Counted from the first letter of the stretch, positions 8,719 to 18,709 are shown. The stretch is 64,000 bases of DNA from Paenibacillus sp. JCM 10914 (GCF_001315105.1 NZ_BAZR01000010.1:89858-153857), one strand, 5' to 3'. Notes: a model not told the origin generated them from the letters alone. Numbers and translations: made by a program.

Positions 8719-10470
8719 TTGGACTCTCATCGAATACTTTCAGACTTTTTTAAGAAGACGTGGCTATTTTATGTATTGTCGATCAGCTGTCATTTCGTAG
8801 CGAATATCATCCATGTGAATTTTCCGAGGGTACTTGGCAATTTCACAGATGAATTGAAAGACGGGCTGTTATCATTCGAGGGTATTGCAAGGTACAGTTG
8901 GACCTTGCTTGGAATTGGTGTCGGATTTGCCGTCTTGGGCGGCATTGGACAATATTTGGTGATGTATACGGGGCGTTATTTTGAATTCATGAATCGGCGC
9001 AGGTTGTTCGTTCACTTTACAGGACTTAGCGAGAAATTTTATTCCAAGAATGGTGTGGGCAAGCTGCTGAGTTACTTCATGAATGATGTGACGACCGTGC
9101 GGGAGTCGATCTCCATGGGGGTTAACCAGACGGCGAACGCGACCATGCTGCTCGTCTCAACGATTGTCATGCTGCTGATCACGAATGTTCCATTCTATCT
9201 AGTGGCGGCAAGCATTGCACCCTTGCTGTTCATTCCGGTTATCGTCGTGTGGCTTGGCCCGATGATTCGAAGAAGATCGCTGCAAGTGCAGGAAGCCCTT
9301 GGCGTCATGACAGAATCGGCGGAAGAACAGTTTGGCGGCATGCGTGTAACGAAGAAGTTTGCAGTGGAAGAGACCATGAAGGGGCGCTTTGGCGCGACGG
9401 TTGACAGCATCCGGAACAAGCAGCTTCGCCTTATACGCGTGTCTTCCCTCTTTCAATCGATCATTCCGTTTCTAGGCGCTTCCTCTCTAATTATCGCTCT
9501 TTCTCTCGGCGGGTATCTGACCATTATGGGACGCATTACGGTTGGTAACTTTGTTGCATTGACGCTGTACATCCGCATGCTCATGAATCCGCTGCAACAG
9601 ATCGGAAACGTCATTAACGTCGTCCAGAGGGCAAGAGCGTCACTGGACCGACTGAATGATCTGCTTGGTAAGCAAGCCGACATTAAGGAAGTACCGGATG
9701 CCAAGGAGCTTGATCTGGAGAATGCCAAAATTGAGGTAAGGGGGCTGTCGTTCTCCTATGACGAGCTGATCCCGAGTAAGGTGGAGCGCGCAAGAGATAT
9801 ATTTCATCGTATTGATCTGGACGTACCCGCCGGGTCGACGCTAGGCATCATTGGCCGGACGGGCAGCGGCAAGACGACGCTCATGAAGCTGCTGCTGCGC
9901 ACGTACGATCCTCCTCCGGGAACCGTCTTGATCGGTGGCGTGGATATTCGAAATCTCACACTTAAAAGCTTGCGTGAAGGTATCGCCTATGTGCCGCAAG
10001 ACGGTTTTCTGTTCAGTTCAACGATACGTGAGAATATTGCGTTTTATAATCGGGACACCGACACCGCTGATGTGGAAGAAGCCGCACGAAAAGCGAGAGT
10101 ATATGATAATATCGCGGAATTTCCGGATCAATTCGAGACAAGGCTCGGTGAACGCGGCTTAACGCTGTCAGGCGGACAGCGCCAGCGGACAAGTCTTGCA
10201 CGGGGAATCATCAAGCAGGCACCGATCCTCATTTTGGATGACAGCGTAAGTGCAGTTGATGCTGTGACGGAAACGGAGATCATGGAAACGATTCGTGACA
10301 TCCGTCAAGGGAAGACCACGATCATCATTGCCCATAGAATTAGTGCGCTTAAGCATGCCGACGAGATCATCGTTCTTGACCAAGGGAAGATTGTGCAGCG
10401 CGGTACTCATGCAGAACTACTGCAAGGGGATGGGTTATACCGGACGCTGCATGACATTCAGGAAGAGGGG
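8719..10470 (+). CDS. Heterodimeric ABC exporter, half 1 (BmrC/YheI-like)
   Basis: One half of a multidrug-type ABC exporter: six membrane segments (residues about 15-310), then a nucleotide-binding domain. Walker A is GIIGRTGSGKTT and the signature is LSGGQRQR. Walker B is ILILDDSVSAVD, where the catalytic Glu is Asp, the mark of the degenerate-site subunit in BmrC/BmrD pairs. The frame as read begins at TTG 8719. A better start is ATG 8711 behind AGGAAGTGAT, which enters this frame if the T6 run at 8746-8751 has lost one T, giving MGHWTLIEYFQTFFKKTWLFY. The frame continues without a stop into half 2. The normal subunit length (about 585 residues) and the GAGGGGATG at 10465-10473 suggest two separate genes with one G missing. 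Confidence 0.85.
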
Positions 10471-12329
10471 ATGAGACATCATGCACAGGCCATTAACAAT
10501 TGGCAGATGGATCAGAAGGCGGACCTGAATGCACCGCAGCCGAAGCCCAATATATCCACATTCAAGGCGCTGTCCGGTTATATGAAGGAGCATCGGCTGA
10601 CTTTTGCCGGGTTTATCGGATGTACCTTGATTGCCATATCGGCGGAGCTTCTGCAGCCGTATCTAATGAAGATTGCGATCGATGATAATCTGATGGTCGG
10701 AAAGAACGATTTCCGGGGATTGATGATCATATGCGGCATTTACTTCATGCTGTCGCTGCTCAGTATGGTGTTTACCTATCTGCAGAACAACCTGCTGCAA
10801 AAGGCGGGGCAAAGCATTGTGGCGAGCATCCGCAAACGGCTGTTTGCTCATATCTCCAAGCTGTCGATGTCCTATTTTGATAAGGTGCCGAGCGGGAGCC
10901 TGATTACGCATGTATCCAGTGATACGGAAGCGATCAATCAGTTCTTCAATCAGGTGCTGCTAAGCCTGTTCCGGGATGGCTTCACCTTGGTGTTCATCCT
11001 GTTTATGATGTTTCAGCTTGATGTCACCCTGACACTGTACTGTCTGATTCTGCTGCCGATCATTGCAGGGATCGCGATTGCGTTCCGGCGGTATATGCGC
11101 CACACCTACCAGATGGCCAGAACGCGGTTGTCCCGGTTGGTGGCATTTGTAGCGAGAATCTCGCGGGCATGAACCTGATTCAAGTGTTTCATCAACAGAA
11201 GGAGCAGGAGAAACAGTTTAATGAACGGAACGATTCCTACTTCAAGGCTAACATTCGGGAGATCCGAACGAACGTGCTGTTCAACCGTTCCTATGAAATC
11301 TTGAATAATCTGGCTATTGCCTTTGTAACATGGCTGGGCGGACGAGCTGTACTCGGTACGGATTTGGAGTTTGGCGTGTTGTATGCATTTATCACGTATA
11401 TTCGCATGTTCTTCCAACCGATCAATACGATTACGCAACAATGGAATACCTTGCAGTCCGCTTCGGTGGCGATTAATCGCGTATGGGGAATCTTCGCCAT
11501 CAAGCCTGAGATTCAGGACCAACCACAAACCGTGGAGGTCGTTAAAGCCAGCGTCGAAGGCCGAATCGATTTCAATCAGATCACTTTCGGTTACGAAGGC
11601 GGCGATCCGGTCATCAAGGGCTTGGACCTACATGTCAAAGCGGGTGAAATGATTGGCATTGTCGGTACGACAGGAGCTGGTAAAAGCTCGCTGATCAGTC
11701 TGCTATGCCGCTTCTATGACGTAAACGAAGGTAGCATTCAGATCGATGGACATGACATTAGAACGCTGGCCCAGTCTGACCTGCACCGGATGGTTGGTCT
11801 TGTACAGCAGGAGCCATACTTGTATTCCGGAACCGTGCTGGATAATGTACGGCTGTTCGATGAGACGATATCGAGGGAACGGGTGGTCGAGGCCTGCCGC
11901 TTTATCGGCGCCGATTCGATCATTATGCGAATGAAGGAAGGCTATGACACCCGGTTGTCGGAGCGGGGCAGCGGGTTGTCCGCCGGAGAACGACAACTGA
12001 TCTCCTTCGCCAGAATCATCGTCTTTGCGCCCAAAATCCTCATCCTGGATGAGGCAACGGCCAATCTCGATTCGCATACGGAGCAACTGATACAGGATGC
12101 GCTGCATCTGGTTGCGCAAGGACGGACGACACTCGTCATCGCTCATCGATTATCCACGATCATGGGAGCGGATCGGATTCTCGTGATGAGCAAGGGGCAG
12201 ATCGTCGAGCAGGGAACACATCAGCAATTGCTGGACGCGCATGGCTATTATGAGGAGCTATATCTCCATTCTCAAGGCCAGAAGCAGGTACGAGAAGATG
12301 CGGTGAGTACATTATATCGAGGGAGATAG
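10471..12329 (+). CDS. Heterodimeric ABC exporter, half 2 (BmrD/YheH-like), frameshifted at about 11154
   Basis: Partner of half 1. The N-terminal NWQMDQKADLNAPQPKPNIS and KALSGYMKEHRLTF begin a six-segment membrane domain, followed by an NBD. Walker A is GIVGTTGAGKSS, the signature is the degenerate LSAGERQL, and Walker B is ILILDEATANLD with catalytic Glu. Thus the composite ATP sites are asymmetric, as in BmrCD. The first frame stops at 11170. Restoring one G at GCGAGAATC (11152-11160) gives FVAENLAGMNLIQVF and joins the remaining 386 residues. ATG 10471 is the likely gene start if the two halves are separate; in this sequence they are in one continuous frame. Confidence 0.85.
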
Positions 12330-12364
12330 CCCGGAACGACGGGATTATTCGATCTCCGAGTGAC

Positions 12365-12401
12365 AGAGAACAGAGCTCTTGCGGCTGTGTTCTCTTTTTT
12401 T
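12365..12401 (+). terminator. Terminator of the exporter genes
   Basis: AGAGAACA (12365-12372) and TGTTCTCT (12388-12395) are followed by T6, 35 bp after the exporter stop and before a convergent LysR gene. Confidence 0.8.
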
Positions 12402-12426
12402 GGGGGGCAGTGCCGTATTTAAGCTT

Positions 12427-13307
12427 TCATCGGGTGTTTGTCAGCAGGTTGATAAAGTTGATGGCTGTTCTGGAGATATGCTGATCCTTCAACCAGATGA
12501 GGGCGGTCGACGCTGTGGCTGGGATGTCTTTAATGCGAATGGCCTGGATGTGTTCGGGCAAGAAGGGATGCTTGACCAGCGTCTCCGGAACGATAGCCAC
12601 GCCGAAATGGGAAGCTACCAATCGGAGCAGCAATGTAATATCCGAGCATTCGGCTACAACATGCGGCTCCATATTTTGTTCGGAGAAAGCCATCTGAATC
12701 GTATAATGGACGCCTAAGCCTCGGTGCTGGGCAGAATTAGCGGATATGGCTTCATATCGACCAGGGATATGCTTGGTTTACGAGCGAGTTGTTGATCGGA
12801 GGTTAGTATATAGTAAGGCTCTGTCTGCAAGTGAAGTACCGAGAAATCCTCGAGTTCCAGCGGCAGGCGGACGATAGCTAATTCCAGCTTCCTGCTGCGT
12901 ACGAGCCCGCAGAGCTGAAACGACTCGTTTTGCTGGATTTTATACGTGACATGAGGATAGGCTGCTCTAAATGCGGCAAGCCAGGATGGCAGCTCCAACG
13001 AAGAAAGGGTGTTCACGCCGAGACTTAACGTCCCCTTGTCGCCATTTCCAACTTCCTGTACTTCGGCTTTGGCCTCATCCATGAGCTGGGTCATCTGCAG
13101 GGCATATTTGTACAGCGTCTTACCGGATTCGGTCATTTCCAGCCGCTTGCCTCTGCGGTAGACCAAGGGAGAACCGAGTTCCTCCTCCATTGCTTTCAGT
13201 TGCTGGCTAAGCGGGGGTTGCGTGATATGAAGCCGATGGGCAGCGAGTGTAATGGTTCCTTCCTCCACGATCGCGATGAAATATCGCAACTGTCGAATAT
13301 CCAGCAT
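12427..13307 (-). CDS. LysR family regulator, frameshifted at about 12719
   Basis: The N-terminal winged helix-turn-helix MLDIRQLRYFIAIVEEGTIT is followed by the ITQPPLSQQLKAMEEELGSPLVYRRG recognition region and an effector-binding domain. GGAGG lies 11 bp upstream of ATG 13307; earlier in-frame starts have no such site. The frame stops after LPSTEA. Restoring one G (plus-strand CC at 12719-12720) gives LPSTEGLGVHYTIQMAFSEQNMEPHVV and continues to 12427, a normal length of about 293 residues. It is divergent from the ankyrin/amidohydrolase operon, its likely target, with an inverted repeat between them. Confidence 0.88.
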
Positions 13308-13327
13308 GTTAAGCTTAACCTCCATGT

Positions 13328-13373
13328 ATATGAAAAACATTGGTGAAATTAATTTTTTATGTATTTTTCATAT
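13328..13373. promoter_or_regulatory. Inverted repeat in LysR/ankyrin divergent region
   Basis: ATATGAAAAA (13328-13337) and TTTTTCATAT (13364-13373) form perfect 10-bp arms 26 bp apart. They lie 20-66 bp upstream of the LysR start and about 58 bp upstream of the ankyrin gene. The placement suits a LysR-bound regulatory region. The AT-rich arms could also include promoter elements. Confidence 0.5.
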
Positions 13374-13430
13374 GATATGCTCTCATGTTAGCATACGAAT
13401 ATACACGATTGAAAGTAAAGGAGGCCCCGC

Positions 13431-14126
13431 GTGTTTCGTTTAACCATTTTAGCTTTGTTCGTATTCTTGACAGCATGTCAGCCTAATTCCAGTCCCAATC
13501 ACAATGAAGAGGTGAAGCAAATGGAACATCCACTTATCGAATACGCTGCACAGGGAAATACAGAACAAGTGAAACGGCTTCTTCAATCGGGAGCTGATAT
13601 CAATGCAACAGATGAACGGGGAAGAACGGCCGTCATGGCAGCTACTTATGAGCAACATGCAGATACGGTAGCGGCGCTGATTGAGGCCGGTGCCGATATC
13701 AACCTTCGTGACGATAACTTGAATAATGTGTTTTTATATGCGGGTGCCGAAGGACTACCTGAGATTTTGAGACTGGCCATTGATGCCGGCGCAGACGTAA
13801 CGCTAACGAATCGTTATGGGGGTACGGCTTTGATCCCGGCTGCTGATCGCGGCCATGTAGACATCGTGGAAGAACTGTTAACCCGAACGGATGTCGATGT
13901 CAATCATATTAATAATCTGAACTGGACCGCGTTGCTGGAAGCGATTATTCTTGGCGACGGCGGGGAGAACCATCAGCGAATCGTGAAGCTGTTATTGGAT
14001 CATGGTGCGGATGTTCATCTTGCGGATGGAGAAGGCGTGACTCCTTTGCAGCATGCCAAGGCGCGCGGTTATAAGGAAATCGAACGGATGTTATTGGCGG
14101 CTGCCGATGAAGGTATAACATCATGA
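13431..14126 (+). CDS. Ankyrin-repeat lipoprotein
   Basis: The signal MFRLTILALFVFLTAC has a lipobox Cys at residue 16, so the protein is probably anchored outside the membrane. Residues about 35-225 hold five to six ankyrin repeats (LIEYAAQGNTEQVKRLLQSG, ADINATDERGRTAVMAA, RIVKLLLDHGADVHLADGEG). Such repeats bind partner proteins. GTG 13431 has AAAGGAGG upstream. The stop overlaps the next ATG by 4 bp, so translation is coupled to the amidohydrolase, and a partner role for that enzyme or its export environment is a reasonable guess. Confidence 0.87.
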   Translation: MFRLTILALFVFLTACQPNSSPNHNEEVKQMEHPLIEYAAQGNTEQVKRLLQSGADINATDERGRTAVMAATYEQHADTVAALIEAGADINLRDDNLNNVFLYAGAEGLPEILRLAIDAGADVTLTNRYGGTALIPAADRGHVDIVEELLTRTDVDVNHINNLNWTALLEAIILGDGGENHQRIVKLLLDHGADVHLADGEGVTPLQHAKARGYKEIERMLLAAADEGITS

Positions 14127-15352
14127 ATCAATCCCTGTTTTCATATTGGCTGCTGAATGTTCGTCTCGAGACAAGTTACCGCTTCGATGACGGGATCGTC
14201 ACCGGAACCGAGACGGGTCTGTTTCATGTGAGAATAGAGAATGGAGTATTCGCCGAGATACGCGCGGCAGACGACGCTCCGGATACAACATTGCCCACGC
14301 GGGATGCACAAGGAGATCTGCTGCTGCCTTCGCTTCGAGATATGCATATTCATCTGGATAAAACCTACTATGGGGGGCCATGGAAAGCACCTGTTCGAAT
14401 GTCGAACGGGATCTTCAGTCGAATCGAGGAGGAGCAGAAACTGCTACCGCAGCTTCTTCCCACCGCCAAGCAAAGAGCTGAAGGTCTGATGGAGTTGTTA
14501 ATCCGATACGGTTCCACTCATATTCGAGCCCATTGCAATGTGGATCCGGTTATCGGGCTTCAAAATCTGGAGGCGACGCTGCAGGTGGTTGAAGCGTACC
14601 GGGAGAAAGCTTACGTCGAGCTGGTTGCCTTTCCCCAACACGGATTGCTTCGCAGCCAATCCGTCTCGCTTGTAAGGGAAGCGCTTCGAAATGGAGCGAC
14701 CATTGTAGGTGGGCTGGATCCCGCTACGGTGGACGAGAACATGGAGAAATCACTGAACGCGACTATGGAGTTGGCCGTCGAGGGAAATGCCGGCATTGAT
14801 ATCCATTTACACGAACCGTCCCATATCGGTCTAAACACCGTTAAACGACTGGCTGACCTTACGGAAGAAGCTGGTTGGCAGGGCAGGGTTGCACTCAGCC
14901 ATGCTTTTACCTTCGCCGATGTCTCATCAAGTGAAGTGGAAGAAGTGGCGGCTCGTTTAGCTCATTTGGGCATTTCGGTGGTTTCTTCTCTATCGCTTAG
15001 CCGAACGATTCCGATTCCGCAGTTGCAACGTCTCGGGGTAAACGTCTCGCTTGGGCAGGATAGTATCACGGATCACTGGTCTCCTTTTGGTAATGGGGAC
15101 AATCTCGATAAAGTGGGAACGCTAGCCGAACGCTTCAACCTGTGGGACGAACGTTCACTCGGTCAGACGCTAGGGTACGTCACCGGTGGAATTACGCCGT
15201 TAGACCCGGATGGTCAGTACGCATGGCCGCAGGTAGGGGATGCAGCCAATGCGCTTCTTGTGAAAGCGAGCTGCTCTGCGGAAGCCGTAGCGAGAAGATC
15301 GCAGCGCTCTGTCGTACTCTATAAGGGTACCCCGGTTTACGGTACGCTCTAA
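14123..15352 (+). CDS. Amidohydrolase family protein (cytosine deaminase-like)
   Basis: Metal-dependent TIM-barrel hydrolase or deaminase. The first metal motif is DMHIHLDKTYYGG near residue 73. GIDIHLHE near residue 220 and ALSHAF near residue 258 supply the later His ligands, and SLGQDSITDHW near residue 310 carries the catalytic Asp. This order matches the cytosine deaminase/N-acyl-aminohydrolase group. The length of 409 residues is typical. No signal peptide, so cytoplasmic. It overlaps the ankyrin lipoprotein gene by 4 bp and is probably controlled by the divergent LysR gene. The substrate is not predictable from sequence. Confidence 0.82.
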   Translation: MNQSLFSYWLLNVRLETSYRFDDGIVTGTETGLFHVRIENGVFAEIRAADDAPDTTLPTRDAQGDLLLPSLRDMHIHLDKTYYGGPWKAPVRMSNGIFSRIEEEQKLLPQLLPTAKQRAEGLMELLIRYGSTHIRAHCNVDPVIGLQNLEATLQVVEAYREKAYVELVAFPQHGLLRSQSVSLVREALRNGATIVGGLDPATVDENMEKSLNATMELAVEGNAGIDIHLHEPSHIGLNTVKRLADLTEEAGWQGRVALSHAFTFADVSSSEVEEVAARLAHLGISVVSSLSLSRTIPIPQLQRLGVNVSLGQDSITDHWSPFGNGDNLDKVGTLAERFNLWDERSLGQTLGYVTGGITPLDPDGQYAWPQVGDAANALLVKASCSAEAVARRSQRSVVLYKGTPVYGTL

Positions 15353-15359
15353 TAATAAT

Positions 15360-15405
15360 AGCCGCAGCACCACTTTGTTAAAAAGGGGGCGGCGGCTGTT
15401 TTTCG
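15360..15405 (+). terminator. Terminator between amidohydrolase and G1 peptidase genes
   Basis: AGCCGC (15360-15365) and GCGGCT (15392-15397) are followed by GTTTTTC. The stem is short and the loop long, but the position between convergent genes is right. Confidence 0.55.
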
Positions 15406-15447
15406 TTGAAGTCGATCATCGTCATTCAGGAATTCATGCATGCTCTG

Positions 15448-16137
15448 CTATTCATTAGAATCGCTTCTGACAACAAAGCGGTCTCCGGCCCGGTACGGTT
15501 TAGAGGGGCTCGAGGTGATCAACATGTTCTGAATCATCACTCCCCCATCCGAAGGTTTTAATCTTGGACTCCTACCGTTTACGCGGCAGCAAGCAAAGAC
15601 GACAGGAGATAAGCGAGTCATCTGCGCAAGCTCTCCATTGATTTGAGGTGCCTCAACGATCCATTCCGCCGAGGTTTGTGGCCCGGTATATCGTTGCACG
15701 GTTCGAAAGGTCCAGTTCCGCGTCGTGTTTCGCAAGCAGATTAACCATTTGGAACCGCTGCGTCTGACAATGAGGGCATGCATCCGATCGCCTGGATGAA
15801 CGGGCAAGGGAATAACCGTAACGGAGGCTGGGAGGATCTCCCACCAAGCGTAATAATAGGCTTTTCCATCAACATAATCATGGCCAGTCCCGGTTTGGAT
15901 CAGGTCGGTGTTGCCATAACCATCGATTCCGATCCAAGCCGAGGAGTAAGACGAGCCTTGACTTGGCCGTACGAGTGGTACGTTCCATTTGGCCGAAATT
16001 CGTTTGAAAGTCCCTTTGCTTCCTGTAACGCTGTATCCACTCCAATTGCTAGAGACCCATCCAATATTGCGGCGCGGCTTGGCCGATGCTTCCAGTTGGC
16101 ATGTATGATTCCATCGAGCTGCCTTAAATATCCCCAT
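15448..16137 (-). CDS. G1 family (eqolisin-type) glutamic endopeptidase homologue
   Basis: It matches the beta-sandwich of family G1 peptidases, which use a Gln/Glu pair and are best known from fungi. Residues about 29-40 read SSNWSGYSV, then SSAWIGIDGYG, and DLIQTGT with the candidate catalytic Gln near residue 81. YYAWWEILP and PGDRM follow, and SAEWIVEAP supplies the candidate catalytic Glu near residue 163. At 229 residues it spans the domain. No signal peptide or propeptide is visible, so export is unclear unless the true N terminus is missing. Confidence 0.78.
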   Translation of the reverse strand: MGIFKAARWNHTCQLEASAKPRRNIGWVSSNWSGYSVTGSKGTFKRISAKWNVPLVRPSQGSSYSSAWIGIDGYGNTDLIQTGTGHDYVDGKAYYYAWWEILPASVTVIPLPVHPGDRMHALIVRRSGSKWLICLRNTTRNWTFRTVQRYTGPQTSAEWIVEAPQINGELAQMTRLSPVVFACCRVNGRSPRLKPSDGGVMIQNMLITSSPSKPYRAGDRFVVRSDSNE

Positions 16138-16206
16138 GTCTCCACCGCCTTACTAGATTGATAGTATATCTAATGAAGAACCGGTAGAGAAGGTATGGGT
16201 ATTCTG

Positions 16207-17076
16207 TTAGAAAGTTTGCACAAGCCTCATGATATCCACGTGATCGAATCTGTATTTTCTCCCGCATGTATGACACATCAGTTCTATGGCTTCTTGATTC
16301 GAAATAGCCAAGAGAAGCTCGTCTTTATTAAGGGAGTACAGCATCGGGTACAACGTATTTCTGGAGCATTCACAGTGATGCTGGATCTTGATGGTGTCCA
16401 TAATCTTAATATCCGGGAACATCGTCGTTGCACTTTCCATAAGCCCGTGATGGATGAAGCAGTCCTCGTGCTGATGATATCTCTTACTAATGTCATCCAT
16501 TAAATAAGCAGGAGCTCCAGGCAGCGGCTGGGCCATTATTCCTTTGCTTCGGCAAATTTCGTTACGTTCATTGAATTGGATCGTATGGTAGAAGGCGGTT
16601 GGCGTTTGTTCGCTCTGTTGATAAAAATAAGCAATGTCATCAGTTATATTCTGATAAGGCATATCGGTGATCCCTGTGAAATTGCCATACATTCCGATAT
16701 CCTTGATGATTCGAATGCTGCCATGTTTACCTATCATTTCGTTTAAACCGTAAGGTTTGCCGTCTCTCCGGTTCTTGGATTCAAACAACAACTCGTCACT
16801 AATATAACCGCGTATGTTACCATTAGAGTCTACATCGATATATAGATAATGGTCGGGATGGCTGAATTTGATTTTCATACTGAGCCGTTGTCGATCTTTT
16901 AAAGTAGCTGTTATGAGGCTGGCAGCGGATAAGGCGCGTCCCAATGCGGTATTAACAACAAGAGGTGCGCTGGAATTGCATATCTCTTGCAGCAGCGCAG
17001 TGTTATCCACGAGAAATACTCGAACGGAGCTGTTGAGCGCCAACGTTCTGATTACAATATTGCTGGTTTGTTTCAT
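16207..17076 (-). CDS. Hsp33-like redox chaperone
   Basis: Hsp33 (HslO) family: a holdase activated by oxidation of a zinc centre. The N-terminal domain (residues 1-180) includes NTALGRALSAASLITATLKDRQRLSMKIKFSH. The C-terminal zinc centre is present as CEC near residue 234 and CHTC near residue 267. The length of 289 residues is typical. An AAAGGAG site precedes ATG 17076. Sequence and neighbours differ from the usual housekeeping hslO setting, so it may be a second paralogue. It is divergent from a MerR regulator. Confidence 0.85.
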   Translation of the reverse strand: MKQTSNIVIRTLALNSSVRVFLVDNTALLQEICNSSAPLVVNTALGRALSAASLITATLKDRQRLSMKIKFSHPDHYLYIDVDSNGNIRGYISDELLFESKNRRDGKPYGLNEMIGKHGSIRIIKDIGMYGNFTGITDMPYQNITDDIAYFYQQSEQTPTAFYHTIQFNERNEICRSKGIMAQPLPGAPAYLMDDISKRYHQHEDCFIHHGLMESATTMFPDIKIMDTIKIQHHCECSRNTLYPMLYSLNKDELLLAISNQEAIELMCHTCGRKYRFDHVDIMRLVQTF

Positions 17077-17231
17077 TAATTGAAAGCTCCTTTCTTATTT
17101 GTAGGAGAAGTATAATTCCTGACGCCGCGTTAGGTTCAAGTCTTTTTTTGGCAGCCTTAGGTTCGGTTGTTATATGGGGTGCTATCCGTTTTAATAATGA
17201 GAAGAACAGTTTGCCTAAAGGCGAGGGAGGC

Positions 17232-17975
17232 GTGGTTACGATCAGGAAGCACTGGAAGGTTGGGGAACTTGCCACACGCATGGGGGTCACGGTGCGGACG
17301 CTGCATCATTATGATCAGATTGGATTGTTCACGCCATCGGAAGCCACCGAATCCGGGCACCGACTATATACGGAAGCGGATGTGGCGAAGCTGCGCGATA
17401 TCATGACCTTGCGGCAACTGGGCTTCTCGCTCGCTGAGATCAGAACTGCATTGGATCGTCCGGAGGATTCGTTGAGGGATATGCTGCATGCGCAGCTTGG
17501 TCGATTGGATCAGCAGATCGGGATGCTGCACGATCTGCGCAACCGTATCGCAGAGATAGATGATCTTCTTCATGCAGGCGAATTGGTCTCGAGAGAGCGA
17601 TTGACGATGGTCATTCAATATATGAAGATGGCAGAAAGCGGGTATTTTCACGCGGAGCAGGGGAAGGAACTGAAGGAGCTTATCAAGGAGCTGTTACCCC
17701 GTGATATGGAAGAGCAGAAGGAAGCGGGGGAGAAGCTAATCACGCAATTTCGAGTTTCGCATCTGAAGGGAATAGCGGTCGACGATCCTGTGGTCCAAGA
17801 CTTGGCCAAAGCATGGTACCACACCATGTTATCCATGCGTCATGCAGACCAGGCGTTCATCCAGTCTGCTGAGCAATACTATGCTCAGCATCCGGACGAA
17901 GCTCTTGCTTATGGAATGGACGGAGACCTATATCGATATATCAGACAAGCGGTGGCTGTCATCACGGGAGAATAG
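17232..17975 (+). CDS. MerR family regulator with TipAS-like effector region
   Basis: The N-terminal MerR helix-turn-helix is VGELATRMGVTVRTLHHYDQIGLFTPSEATESGHRLYTEADVAKL (residues about 8-52), followed by a dimerisation coiled coil and a C-terminal region with AEQYYAQHPDEALAYGMDGDLYRYIRQAV that resembles the TipAS drug-binding domain. GTG 17232 is the most likely start; the frame extends upstream to 17148 without a MerR-like sequence. The ribosome site (AAAGGCGAGGGAGG) is close, so the exact start is uncertain. Such regulators bind hydrophobic compounds and activate transcription. Confidence 0.82.
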   Translation: MVTIRKHWKVGELATRMGVTVRTLHHYDQIGLFTPSEATESGHRLYTEADVAKLRDIMTLRQLGFSLAEIRTALDRPEDSLRDMLHAQLGRLDQQIGMLHDLRNRIAEIDDLLHAGELVSRERLTMVIQYMKMAESGYFHAEQGKELKELIKELLPRDMEEQKEAGEKLITQFRVSHLKGIAVDDPVVQDLAKAWYHTMLSMRHADQAFIQSAEQYYAQHPDEALAYGMDGDLYRYIRQAVAVITGE

Positions 17976-17983
17976 GCAAAGTG

Positions 17984-18466
17984 TCACAGTTCGCGTATCG
18001 CTAGGATAAACAAGATAAGGGATGCGACCGAACAAAAAGTTCGGACATGATTCCAAGCGGTCCATGTGACAAGATAGGTCTTCCATACCCGGTTGCCGGC
18101 GTCGCTGCCGGGCTCTGCTGCCGCTAGGGCGTCGTTTAGCGGTATGTTGAAAGCCATGGTCACGATGACGCCTCCAAGATAGAGCAGGCAAGCGGCCAGC
18201 AAATAACCGGAACCAGGCATTCCCCAGCGCATGAAGGAGACGATGGTCAGTACGATGCTGGTTAGGGCTGTTCCCATGAAGAGCAGTCCGAATACAGGAG
18301 TAAGGATGTTCGTATTAATTGATTGCATCGTACTCATGCCGTGTTCATTAGGGATTCGAGACAAGGCGGTCATTATGAAGGTGGAGAACGCGAAGAACAG
18401 CCCGGCAATGAGGCCGGCGCCAACGGCTGACCATAAGGTAAGAATCATCAAGATTCGTTCATTCAT
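17984..18466 (-). CDS. DUF1772 (anthrone oxygenase-like) membrane protein
   Basis: 160 residues with four hydrophobic segments (about 8-30, 52-75, 82-102 and 135-157). The sequences GLIAGLFFAFSTFIMTAL near the N terminus and FNIPLNDALAA near residue 105 are typical of DUF1772. The function in bacteria is not established. Its 3' end is 9 bp from that of the convergent MerR gene. Confidence 0.82.
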   Translation of the reverse strand: MNERILMILTLWSAVGAGLIAGLFFAFSTFIMTALSRIPNEHGMSTMQSINTNILTPVFGLLFMGTALTSIVLTIVSFMRWGMPGSGYLLAACLLYLGGVIVTMAFNIPLNDALAAAEPGSDAGNRVWKTYLVTWTAWNHVRTFCSVASLILFILAIREL

Positions 18467-18631
18467 CCTAACACATCCGTTTCATGATAATTGTTTGTAC
18501 ATACAAATATAAATATATACCAATAACCATCAAATGTAAACCGAGAATTTTCCTGGATGTGTCAGCCGGGAATCTTCTTTGCGTCGTTCAAAAAGATAGA
18601 ATATCCAGGCTATTTCGGAAATAGAGATGAG

Positions 18632-18655
18632 GTATACACGCTCGTAAGCGTATAC
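18632..18655. promoter_or_regulatory. Palindromic GTATAC pair upstream of a sugar ABC operon
   Basis: Two GTATAC boxes (18632-18637 and 18650-18655) with an ACGCT/AGCGT pair inside form an imperfect dyad, 55 bp upstream of the binding-protein start. It looks like a repressor operator; the regulator is unknown. Confidence 0.35.
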
Positions 18656-18709
18656 AAATTATGGAAGCGAGATTCCAGATCTTTTTGCAGCCAAAAGGGA
18701 GGGGAAAGT

